Positions 15,544-23,311 of a stretch of 64,000 nt of DNA are shown piece by piece. This stretch comes from Streptomyces sp. B93 (GTDB lineage Bacteria; Actinomycetota; Actinomycetes; Streptomycetales; Streptomycetaceae): contig NZ_JAGPXL010000003.1 of the NCBI RefSeq assembly GCF_018070565.1, positions 62,001 through 126,000 of the forward strand, given 5' to 3'. Position numbers and translations under genes: made by a program. The notes beneath the pieces were generated by a model. That model was not told the DNA's origin. It saw nothing but the letters and a program-made list of their open reading frames with translations, and made no database searches. Numbering within the stretch: position 1 is the first letter of the stretch; each line of letters starts with the position of its first letter.

Positions 15544-17886
15544 TCAGCGGACCGTGGGCTCCCGGTGCGGGGGCTGTTCGGGCGCCGGGCGGTAGGACGG
15601 GGACGGGACGTCGCGGACGGCGGGGTCGTCGGGGCGTACGGTCACGGGGGAGCCGTGGTGGTGGATGGTCAGGGGTCCGCCGCTCAGCAGGGTGTAGGTG
15701 GCCTTGTCGGGGGCGATCTCCACGTGCAGCCGCCGGCCGAGGAGCTGGAGGGTGAAGGCGAGGCGGCTGATCTTCTCCGGCAGCCGGGGCGCGAAGCGCA
15801 GCGTGCCGCCCTCCCGGCGCATCCCGCCGAACCCGGCGACCAGGGCCAGCCAGGTCCCGGCGAGGGAGGCGATGTGGAGTCCGTCGCGGGTGTTGTGCTC
15901 CAGGTCCTCCAGATCCATCAGGGCGGCCTCGGCCGTGTAGTCGTGGGCGAGCCGCAGGTGTCCGGCCTGGGCGGCGACGACGGCCTGGACACAGGCGGAG
16001 AGGGAGGAGTCGCGGACGGTCAGGGGCTCGTAGTAGGCGAAGTTGCGGGCGATGTGCTCCTCGTCGAAGTGGGTGTGGCAGGTGTACATGGCGAGGACCA
16101 GGTCGGCCTGTTTGACGACCTGTTTGCGGTAGAGGTCGAAGTAGGGGAAGTGCAGCATCAGCGGGTACTGCTCGGGCCGGGTGCCCTCGAAGTCCCAGCG
16201 CTGGTAGCGGGTGAAGCCCGCGTGCTGTTCATGGACGCCGAGTTCGGCGTTGTAGGGCAGGTGCACGGCCCTGGCCGCGTCCCGCCAGGCGGCGCTCTCC
16301 TCGTCGTCGGCGCCGAGCCGGGCCGCCTGCTCGGGGTACCGTTCGACGGCGTCGGCGGCGGCGAGCAGGTTCTCCCGCGCCATCAGGTTGGTGTAGGTGT
16401 TGTCGTCGGCGATCGCGCTGTACTCGTCGGGTCCGGTGACGCCGTTGATGTGGAAGACGCCGTGGTGGTCGTGGTGGCCGAGGGAGCGCCACAGCCGGGC
16501 GGTCTCCACCAGCAGCTCCAGGCCGGTGTCGCGTTCGAAGTCGGTGTCGCCGGTCGCGGTGACGTACCGCGTCACCGCGTCGGCGATGTCCGCGTTGACG
16601 TGGAAGGCGGCGGTGCCCGCGGGCCAGTACGCCGACCCCTCCGAGCCCTCGATGGTCCGCCAGGGGAACGCGGCTCCGCGCAGCCCCAGTTGGGCGGCGC
16701 GTTCCCGGGCGGCGGGCAGTGTGGACTGCCGCCAGCGCAGCGCCTCGGCGACCGCGTCCGGGGAGATGTAGGTGAGCAGGGGCAGCACGAAGGTCTCGGT
16801 GTCCCAGAAGGCGTGCCCGTCGTAGCCGGAGCCGGTGAGTCCCTTGGCGGGGATGGCGCGGCCCTCGGCGCGGGCGCCCGCCTGGAGGACGTGGAAGAGG
16901 GCGAAGCGGACGGCCTGCTGGATCTCCTCGTCGCCGTCGACCTCGACGTCGGCGCGCGCCCAGAAGTCGTCCAGGTAGGCCCGCTGTTCGGCCAGCAGTC
17001 CGGGCCAGCCGCTGTGCGCGGCCGCGGCGAGCGCCGCCTCGGCCTGGTCGCTCATCGCGGGGCGGGAGCGGTTGGCTGACCAGCCGTGCGCGACCAGTTT
17101 CTCCACCCGCAGCCGCTGGCCGGGCTCCAGCACCGAGGTGACGGTGAGCCGGGCGACGTCGACGTTGCTCTCGCTGCCGGTCGTGGTCCGTTCGGGGCCG
17201 GTGACGACGTGGTCGGCGGCGACGGCGACCCGCAGTCCGCTGTGCCGGGTGCGGTGCACCAGGCGCAGCCGGGGGCCCGCCGCGAAGTGTTCCTCGGGCT
17301 CCAGCGGTGACTTCAGGACCCGGGCCTGCCGGGGATCGCCGTCCGGGTCGGGCAGCGACTCGTTGGCGACCAGTTCCGACTGGATGACCACGCGGGCGGG
17401 GCGGCCCACGGGTTCCACCTCGTAGGCGACGGCGGCGACGGCCCGCTGGGTGAGCGAGACCAGCCGGGTGGAGCGGACGCGGACGGTGGTGCCCGCCGGT
17501 GACGTCCATTCGCAGACGCGTGTCAGGACGCCCCGGCGCAGGTCGAGGGTGCGTTCATGGCTGACGAGGCGTCCGTAGCGCAGGTCGAAGGGCTCGTCGT
17601 CGACGAGGAGGCGCAGCACCTTGCCGTTGGTGACGTTGATGACGGTCTGGCCGGACTCCGGGTAGCCGTACCCGGCCTCGGCGTAGGGCAGCGGGTGCAC
17701 CTCGTGGACGCCGTTGAGGTAGCTGCCGGGCAGTCCGTGCGGTTCGCCCTCGTCGAGGTTGCCGCGCCAGCCGACGTGCCCGTTGGAGAGGGCGAACACG
17801 GACTCGCTCTGGGAGAGGACGTCGAGGTTTAGGGAGGTCTCCCGCACCGTCCAGGGCTCGACGGCGTACGACCGCTGCGCTATCAC
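15544..17886 (-). CDS. Glycoside hydrolase family 65 disaccharide phosphorylase (maltose/trehalose/kojibiose type)
   Basis: A 780-residue GH65 protein expected to phosphorolyse an alpha-glucosyl disaccharide, releasing beta-glucose 1-phosphate. The N-terminal beta-sandwich begins around FALSNGHVGWRGNLDEGEPH. The (alpha/alpha)6 barrel carries GHAFWDTETFVLPLLTYISP and the general-acid motif NGVTGPDEYSAIADDN (Glu in GPDEY). The C-terminal sheet follows (LAGTWLALVAGFGGMRREGG). The GTG at 17886 overlaps the HAD stop as GTGA. Pairing with a beta-phosphoglucomutase-like HAD supports an inverting phosphorylase. Which disaccharide it uses is not decidable here. Confidence 0.88.
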   Translation of the reverse strand: MIAQRSYAVEPWTVRETSLNLDVLSQSESVFALSNGHVGWRGNLDEGEPHGLPGSYLNGVHEVHPLPYAEAGYGYPESGQTVINVTNGKVLRLLVDDEPFDLRYGRLVSHERTLDLRRGVLTRVCEWTSPAGTTVRVRSTRLVSLTQRAVAAVAYEVEPVGRPARVVIQSELVANESLPDPDGDPRQARVLKSPLEPEEHFAAGPRLRLVHRTRHSGLRVAVAADHVVTGPERTTTGSESNVDVARLTVTSVLEPGQRLRVEKLVAHGWSANRSRPAMSDQAEAALAAAAHSGWPGLLAEQRAYLDDFWARADVEVDGDEEIQQAVRFALFHVLQAGARAEGRAIPAKGLTGSGYDGHAFWDTETFVLPLLTYISPDAVAEALRWRQSTLPAARERAAQLGLRGAAFPWRTIEGSEGSAYWPAGTAAFHVNADIADAVTRYVTATGDTDFERDTGLELLVETARLWRSLGHHDHHGVFHINGVTGPDEYSAIADDNTYTNLMARENLLAAADAVERYPEQAARLGADDEESAAWRDAARAVHLPYNAELGVHEQHAGFTRYQRWDFEGTRPEQYPLMLHFPYFDLYRKQVVKQADLVLAMYTCHTHFDEEHIARNFAYYEPLTVRDSSLSACVQAVVAAQAGHLRLAHDYTAEAALMDLEDLEHNTRDGLHIASLAGTWLALVAGFGGMRREGGTLRFAPRLPEKISRLAFTLQLLGRRLHVEIAPDKATYTLLSGGPLTIHHHGSPVTVRPDDPAVRDVPSPSYRPAPEQPPHREPTVR

Positions 17887-18620
17887 GCCTTGCCTCCCAG
17901 TTCGGCGAGGTCGCCGACGACGATGTCGGCGCCGTGCGCGTACAGCGCGTCGGACTGTCCGACGCGGTCCACGCCGACGACGTACCCGAAGCCGCCCGCG
18001 CGGCCCGCGTCCATGCCCGCGAGGGCGTCCTCGAAGACGGCCGACTGCCGCGCGGTGACGCCGAGGTCGCGGGCGGCGGCGAGGAAGGTGTCGGGGCGCG
18101 GCTTGCCCGGCAGGCCGCGCTCGCGCGCGGTGACGCCGTCGACGCGTACGTCGAAGAGGTGCTCGGCGTCGATGGAGCGCAGCACGTCGAGGGTGTTGGC
18201 GCTGGAGGAGACGACGGCGGTGCGCAGCCCGTGGGCGCGGACGGCGTCGATGTAGCGCAGGGTGCCGTCGTAGGGTTCGACGCCCTGGGTGCGGATCCTC
18301 GTCAGGAGCAGTTCGTTCTTGCGGTTGCCGAGGCCGTGCACGGTCGCCGCGTCGGGTGGGTCTTCGGGGGTGCCTTCGGGCAGGTGGATGCCGCGGGAGG
18401 CGAGGAAGGTGCGTACGCCGTCGGCGCGCGGGAGTCCGTCGACGTACTCGTCGTAGTCGTGGGCGTCGAACGGCCGGAAGTGCTCGCCGTCGCGGTCCCG
18501 CAGGAACGCGTCGAACGTCTCCTTCCAGGCGGCGGCGTGGACGGCGGCCGTCTTGGTGACGACGCCGTCCAGGTCGAAGAGACAGGCCAGGATGCCTTCG
18601 GGCAGACCGAGATCCTTCAT
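17883..18620 (-). CDS. HAD-family hydrolase, beta-phosphoglucomutase-like
   Basis: A 245-residue HAD enzyme with motif I FDLDGVVTKT, a helical cap domain, motif II VVSSSAN, the motif III Lys in GLPGKPRPD, and motif IV VFEDALAGMDAGRAGG. The set matches beta-phosphoglucomutases, which turn beta-glucose 1-phosphate into glucose 6-phosphate and so complete the GH65 reaction. The ATG at 18620 is used; a GTG at 18629 three codons upstream, closer to GGGGAA, is an equal alternative. Confidence 0.85.
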   Translation of the reverse strand: MKDLGLPEGILACLFDLDGVVTKTAAVHAAAWKETFDAFLRDRDGEHFRPFDAHDYDEYVDGLPRADGVRTFLASRGIHLPEGTPEDPPDAATVHGLGNRKNELLLTRIRTQGVEPYDGTLRYIDAVRAHGLRTAVVSSSANTLDVLRSIDAEHLFDVRVDGVTARERGLPGKPRPDTFLAAARDLGVTARQSAVFEDALAGMDAGRAGGFGYVVGVDRVGQSDALYAHGADIVVGDLAELGGKA

Positions 18621-18740
18621 AAGGGACACCGTTCCCCACGAGCGCGCGTTGAGTGGGTAATGAGGACCACATGATGCGGACTTGTGGGAATGCGCGCGGG
18701 TGTACGAGGGGAACGGGGCGGCTCTGACACACTCGGCGGT

Positions 18741-19448
18741 GTGCATGGCGACGAGCGGGGCGAGCCCCTGACCTTCGACGATCTGCTGGCGCGGGCCCGC
18801 GCGCTGACCGGTGGCGGGCGGCGCCGGGCCCTGCTCGGCATCGCGGGCGGTCCGGGTGCGGGCAAGTCGACGCTGGCCGAGCGGCTGGTGCGGGAGCTGA
18901 ACGGCGACGGTGAACCGTGGGCGGCGCGGGTGCCGATGGACGGTTTCCATCTGGCCGACGTGGAGCTGGACCGGCTCGGCCGCCGGGACCGCAAGGGCGC
19001 CCCGGACACCTTCGACGCGGCGGGGTACGCGGCGCTGCTGGGGCGGTTGCGGGAGGAGACCGGCGACACGGTGTACGCGCCGGGGTTCGAGCGGGTCCTC
19101 GAACAGCCGATCGCCGGGGCCGTCCCGGTGGTGCCGTCGGTGCGGCTGGTGGTGACGGAGGGCAACTACCTGCTGCTGGACGGCGGGGCCTGGCCGCGGG
19201 TGCGGGAGCGGCTGGACGAGGTGTGGTTCTGCGAGCTGCCGGAGGGCGAACGCATCCGCCGCCTCGTCGCCCGGCACGAGGAGTTCGGCAAGGCGCACGA
19301 GGCGGCGGTGGCGTGGGCGACGGGCACGGATCAGCGCAACGCCGACCTGATCGCGCCGACGCGGGAGCGGGCGGACCTGGTGGTGCCGGTGCGGGCGGTG
19401 CCCGCACCGGACCGGGTCACCGGGTGTCGCTCGTCAGCGTCCCGGTGA
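18741..19448 (+). CDS. P-loop nucleoside/sugar kinase, uridine kinase-like (PRK superfamily)
   Basis: A 235-residue kinase. It has Walker A GIAGGPGAGKSTLAERLV near residue 40, the substrate motif VPMDGFHLADVELDRLGRRD, and YAPGFERVLEQP followed by VVTEGNYLLLDGGAW, typical of the uridine kinase/phosphoribulokinase/FrcK-like group. The C-terminal RNADLIAPTRERADLVV is also family-like. The start at GTG 18741 is a judgement based on domain position; its ribosome site is weak, and in-frame starts exist up to 18684. It diverges from the HAD gene, and its end overlaps the PPDK gene by 32 bases. Confidence 0.8.
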   Translation: MHGDERGEPLTFDDLLARARALTGGGRRRALLGIAGGPGAGKSTLAERLVRELNGDGEPWAARVPMDGFHLADVELDRLGRRDRKGAPDTFDAAGYAALLGRLREETGDTVYAPGFERVLEQPIAGAVPVVPSVRLVVTEGNYLLLDGGAWPRVRERLDEVWFCELPEGERIRRLVARHEEFGKAHEAAVAWATGTDQRNADLIAPTRERADLVVPVRAVPAPDRVTGCRSSASR

Positions 19449-22101
19449 GGGCGGCGCGGCCCGCCTCCAGCCGGGCCGCGGGGATCCGGAAGGGCGAGCA
19501 GGAGACGTAGTCGAGTCCCGCCCGGTGGAAGAAGTGGATGGACTTGGGGTCGCCGCCGTGCTCGCCGCACACCCCGGTCTCCAGCCGGGGGTTGGCGGCG
19601 CGTCCGGCCTCGACGCCGATCTCCACCAGCCGGCCCACGCCCTCCTGGTCGATCGTCTCGAACGGTGAGGTGTCGAAGACGCCCTCGTCGAGGTAGAGCG
19701 GGACGAAGGAGGCCTCGGCGTCGTCGCGGGACAGGCCCCAGGTGGTCTGGGTCAGGTCGTTGGTGCCGAAGGAGAAGAAGTCGGCGACCTCGGCGATGCG
19801 TCCGGCGGTGAGCGCGGCGCGCGGCAGTTCGATCATCGTGCCGATCGGGAGGTCGAGCCGTGCCCCGGTCTCCGCCGCGACCTCGCCGAGCACCCGTTCG
19901 GTCTCGGCGCGCACCAGGCGCAGCTCCTCGACCGTGCCGACCAGCGGGATCATGATCTCGGCGCGCGGGTCGCCGCCGTCGAGCCGCCGCTGGGCGACGG
20001 CCTCGGCGATGGCCCTGACCTGCATGGCGACCAGACCCGGCACGGCCAGCGCCAGACGGACCCCGCGCAGCCCCAGCATCGGGTTCTGCTCCTGCATCCG
20101 CTCGACGGCGGCCAGCAGGGCACGGTCGTGCGGGTCCGGGTGTACGGCGGTGGCGAGCCGGACGGCGAGTTCGGTGCGGTCGGGCAGGAACTCGTGCAGC
20201 GGCGGGTCGAGCAGCCGGATCGTCACCGGCAGCCCGTCCATGGCGGCCAGGATGCCGACGAAGTCGTTCCGCTGGAGCGGCAGCAGGGCGCTGAGCGCGT
20301 CCGCGCGGGCTTCGTCGTCGCGGGCCAGGATCATCGCCTCGACCAGCGCCCTGCGCTCGCCGAGGAACATGTGCTCGGTACGGCACAGGCCGATGCCCTC
20401 GGCGCCCAGGGCGCGGGCGCGGACGGCGTCCTCGGGGGTGTCGGCGTTGGCCCGCACCTCCAGGCGGCGGACCTCGTCGGCGTGGGCGAGGGCGTCCAGG
20501 ACGGCGGCGGTGACCTCGCCGGTGGCCTCCCGGGTCTCCAGCGCCTGCCCCACGTCGGAGGCGGTCAGCGGCAGCGCGCCCAGGTGGACGGTGCCCGCGG
20601 TGCCGTCGACGGAGACGGTGTCGCCCTCACTCACCACGACGCCGGTGGCGGTGGTGAGCCGCCGGGCGACGGGGTCGACGGTGAGCGACTCGGCGCCGCA
20701 CACGCAGACCTTGCCCATGCCGCGGGCGACGACGGCGGCGTGGCTGGTCTTGCCGCCGCGGCTGGTGAGCACGGCCTGCGCGGCGATCATCCCGGGCAGG
20801 TCGTCGGGGGTGGTCTCGCGGCGCACCAGGACGACCTGTTCCCCGGCGGCGGCCCGGCGGTGGGCCGTGGCGGAGTCGAAGACGACGGCGCCGACGGCGG
20901 CGCCGGGTGAGGCGGGCACGCCCTTGGCGAGGGGCACGTCGTCGGGGCGGACGTCGAAGCGGGGGAACATCAGCCGGGTCAGGGCGTCGCCGTCGACCCG
21001 CACCAGCGCCTCGTCGGCGGTGATCTGGCCCTCCTCGCGCAGGTCGCGGGCGATGCGGAAGGCGGCCTGGGCGGTGCGCTTGCCGACCCGGGTCTGGAGG
21101 ATCCACAGCTTGCCGCGCTCGACGGTGAACTCGACGTCGCACAGGTCGCGGTAGTGGTTCTCCAGGGTGCGCAGGTGGTCCCCGAGTTCGAGGTACGACG
21201 CCGGGTCGAGCCGCTTCAGCTCGGCGAGCGGGACGGCGTCACGGACGCCGGAGACGACGTCCTCGCCCTGGGCGTCGGGCAGGTAGTCGCCGTAGACTCC
21301 GCGTTCGCCGGTGGCGGGGTCGCGGGTGAAGGCGACGCCGGTGCCGGAGTCGGCGCCGAGGTTGCCGAAGACCATGGCCTGGACGTTGACGGCGGTGCCG
21401 AGGTCCTCGGAGATGTGTTCGCGGTGGCGGTAGACGCGGGCGCGTTCGCCGTTCCAGGAGTCGAAGACGGCGCGGATCGCGCGGCGCAGCTGCTCGGCCG
21501 GGTCCTGCGGGAACTCCTCACCGGTCGCACGGCGGATGATCTCCTTGAACTCGTCGGTGAGGGCGACGAGTTCACCGACGTCGAGGTCCTGGTCGGCGGC
21601 GACGGACAGCTTCTCGCGGTGCGCGGCGATGGCCTCCTGGAAGAGGTCGCCGTCCACGCCCATCACGGTGTGCCCGAACATCTGCACGAGCCTGCGGTAG
21701 GAGTCCCAGGCGAACCGCTCCCGGCCGGAGGCCTTGGCCAGGCCGGTGACGGAGTCGTCGTTGAGGCCGATGTCGAGGATGGTCTCCATCATCCCGGGCA
21801 TCGAGAAGCGGGCGCCCGAGCGCACGGACACCAGCAGCGGGTCGTCGGGGGCGCCGAGCCGACGGCCCATCGCCCGTTCCAGACCGGCCAGGGCCCCGGA
21901 GACCTGTCCGGCCAGTTCCGGGGGTTCCGCGCCACTGGCCAGGAAGGTGCGGCAGGCCTCGGTGGTGACGGTGAACCCGGGGGGCACGGGCAGGCCGATC
22001 CGGGTCATCTCGGCGAGTCCGGCGCCCTTGCCGCCCAGCAGGCCGGCCATCTCCCGGCCGCCCTCGCCGAATGCGTACACGTACTTGATCGGTGCGTTCA
22101 T
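19417..22101 (-). CDS. ppdK: Pyruvate, phosphate dikinase
   Basis: An 894-residue enzyme interconverting pyruvate + ATP + Pi and phosphoenolpyruvate + AMP + PPi. The N-terminal ATP-grasp domain contains GGKGAGLAEMTRIGLPVPPG. The swivelling phosphohistidine domain has TSRGGKTSHAAVVARGMGK. The C-terminal PEP/pyruvate barrel has FFSFGTNDLTQTTWG and the active-site Cys loop GVCGEHGGDPKS. Length is normal. It lies 14 bases downstream of a universal stress protein gene and is probably co-transcribed. In an oxygen-limited context it could make PPi/PEP with reversible energetics; that role is inferred. Confidence 0.95.
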   Translation of the reverse strand: MNAPIKYVYAFGEGGREMAGLLGGKGAGLAEMTRIGLPVPPGFTVTTEACRTFLASGAEPPELAGQVSGALAGLERAMGRRLGAPDDPLLVSVRSGARFSMPGMMETILDIGLNDDSVTGLAKASGRERFAWDSYRRLVQMFGHTVMGVDGDLFQEAIAAHREKLSVAADQDLDVGELVALTDEFKEIIRRATGEEFPQDPAEQLRRAIRAVFDSWNGERARVYRHREHISEDLGTAVNVQAMVFGNLGADSGTGVAFTRDPATGERGVYGDYLPDAQGEDVVSGVRDAVPLAELKRLDPASYLELGDHLRTLENHYRDLCDVEFTVERGKLWILQTRVGKRTAQAAFRIARDLREEGQITADEALVRVDGDALTRLMFPRFDVRPDDVPLAKGVPASPGAAVGAVVFDSATAHRRAAAGEQVVLVRRETTPDDLPGMIAAQAVLTSRGGKTSHAAVVARGMGKVCVCGAESLTVDPVARRLTTATGVVVSEGDTVSVDGTAGTVHLGALPLTASDVGQALETREATGEVTAAVLDALAHADEVRRLEVRANADTPEDAVRARALGAEGIGLCRTEHMFLGERRALVEAMILARDDEARADALSALLPLQRNDFVGILAAMDGLPVTIRLLDPPLHEFLPDRTELAVRLATAVHPDPHDRALLAAVERMQEQNPMLGLRGVRLALAVPGLVAMQVRAIAEAVAQRRLDGGDPRAEIMIPLVGTVEELRLVRAETERVLGEVAAETGARLDLPIGTMIELPRAALTAGRIAEVADFFSFGTNDLTQTTWGLSRDDAEASFVPLYLDEGVFDTSPFETIDQEGVGRLVEIGVEAGRAANPRLETGVCGEHGGDPKSIHFFHRAGLDYVSCSPFRIPAARLEAGRAALTGTLTSDTR

Positions 22102-22115
22102 CTCCGATGGGCCTC

Positions 22116-23018
22116 TCACTTGTGGGGGACGACGGCGACGGGGCAGCCGACGTGGTGGACGACGGCGTGGGTGACCGGGCCGGTGCGCGGCCCGACGGGG
22201 CGTTCGGTGAGCCGGTGGCCGACGACCAGCAGGCTCGCCTCGGAGGCGGCGCGCACCAGGGCGGTCGCGGGCTTCTCCCGCACCACCGTCTCCAGCACGG
22301 GTACCTCGGGATACTTGTCCCGCCACACGCGCAGTACGGCGGAAAGGAAGCCCTGCCACTCCTCGGCGCGGTACGGGTCGTCGACCAGGGCGACGTCGCC
22401 CGGTCCCAGGCCGAACGCGGACGGCTGCTGCCAGGCGTGCAGCACGCGCAGCCGGGCGCCGCGCAGCCGGGCGGCCTCGAAGGCGAACTCGATCACCTCG
22501 TCGCAGGCCTCGGTGACGTCCAGGCCGAGGACCACGTCCCGGTACGGGGTGGTGGTGCTGGCGCTGCCGTCGGGGGCCGGGAGGTGCGCGTCCCCGGCCT
22601 CCTCGTCGGCGCGGACCAGGACGACGGGGGTGCTCGCGCGGGCGATGACGCCGAGCGCGATCGAGCCGACCAGGAACCCGGTGAAGCCGCTCAGGCCGCG
22701 GGAGCCCAGCACCAGCAGCTCGGCGCGGTCCGCCGCGCTCAGCAGGGCGGCGGTGGCCGGTCCCGGCACCTGTTCGTCGTCGTGGCGCAGTCCGGGGCAG
22801 GCCCCGTCCACGCGGTCCTCCGCGCGACGCAGGGCGCGCCGCGCGAGGTGGCGCAGCGCCGCCTCGGTCGACGCCTCCGGGTACCGGCGCGGCGCGCCCT
22901 CCCGGGCGTGCAGCAGCCGCAGGCCGCACCCACGGCGCTCGGCCTCCCGGGCGGCCCACTCGGCCGCGGCCAGGCTCTCTGGGGATCCGTCGACTCCGGC
23001 GACTACGGGCGGAAGCAT
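22116..23018 (-). CDS. Universal stress protein, two tandem UspA domains
   Basis: A 300-residue protein with two UspA folds. The first opens VVAGVDGSPESLAAAEWAAR and carries the ATP-binding GSRGLSGFTGFLVGSIALGV. The second opens VVLGLDVTEACDEVIEFAF and ends with a degenerate GHRLTERPVGPRTGPVTHAV. This two-domain type is typical of the DosR-regulated Usps of mycobacteria and their streptomycete counterparts. The ATG at 23018 has a perfect AGGAGG. A GGGACC-N4-GGCCCC palindrome lies 91 bases upstream. Confidence 0.92.
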   Translation of the reverse strand: MLPPVVAGVDGSPESLAAAEWAAREAERRGCGLRLLHAREGAPRRYPEASTEAALRHLARRALRRAEDRVDGACPGLRHDDEQVPGPATAALLSAADRAELLVLGSRGLSGFTGFLVGSIALGVIARASTPVVLVRADEEAGDAHLPAPDGSASTTTPYRDVVLGLDVTEACDEVIEFAFEAARLRGARLRVLHAWQQPSAFGLGPGDVALVDDPYRAEEWQGFLSAVLRVWRDKYPEVPVLETVVREKPATALVRAASEASLLVVGHRLTERPVGPRTGPVTHAVVHHVGCPVAVVPHK

Positions 23019-23108
23019 GCGGCACACCTCCTGTGCTCGGTCCGCTCTGTCCCCCTCAGCGTCCCGCCCGCGCCCTCCGCCGACGATGGGTCGGCCGGGG
23101 TGCGCGCA

Positions 23109-23124
23109 GGGACCGTTCGGCCCC
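23109..23124. promoter_or_regulatory. Candidate DosR/DevR-like operator, GGGACC-N4-GGCCCC
   Basis: GGGACC GTTC GGCCCC at 23109-23124, followed by a further GGTCCC half-site at 23128-23133, upstream of the usp-ppdK pair. Near-identical sites occur upstream of the P-type ATPase/usp pair and of pflB. It resembles the GGGAC-N4-GTCCC core of the mycobacterial DosR box. Confidence 0.5.
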
Positions 23125-23224
23125 GTTGGTCCCGGCCGAACACAGCGGTCAGCCGGGCCCCTTGGGGGGACCCGGCAGACGATGAGACAACGGCGCCTTT
23201 CAAACGGGGGACGCTCTTCCCAGC

Positions 23225-23290
23225 CTGGGGCGCGGGGAACTGCGCGACCGGCCACGCACGGCCCGCGGCCCGCGAACCACGGACCGCGCC
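23225..23290 (+). repeat. Streptomyces-type repeated intergenic element (GGGGCGCGGGGAACTGCGCGA core)
   Basis: The stretch beginning at 23227 contains GGCGCGGGGAACTGCGCGA, followed by a GGCCACG..CGGCCCGCGG tail. From memory this short sequence recurs in hundreds of intergenic positions in streptomycete genomes. It can fold as GCGC...GCGC hairpins. Here it lies between the end of the ATPase gene and the usp promoter, and may act as a terminator or be a mobile palindromic unit. Confidence 0.55.
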
Positions 23291-23311
23291 CCCCACGAAC
23301 CCGGCGAAACC

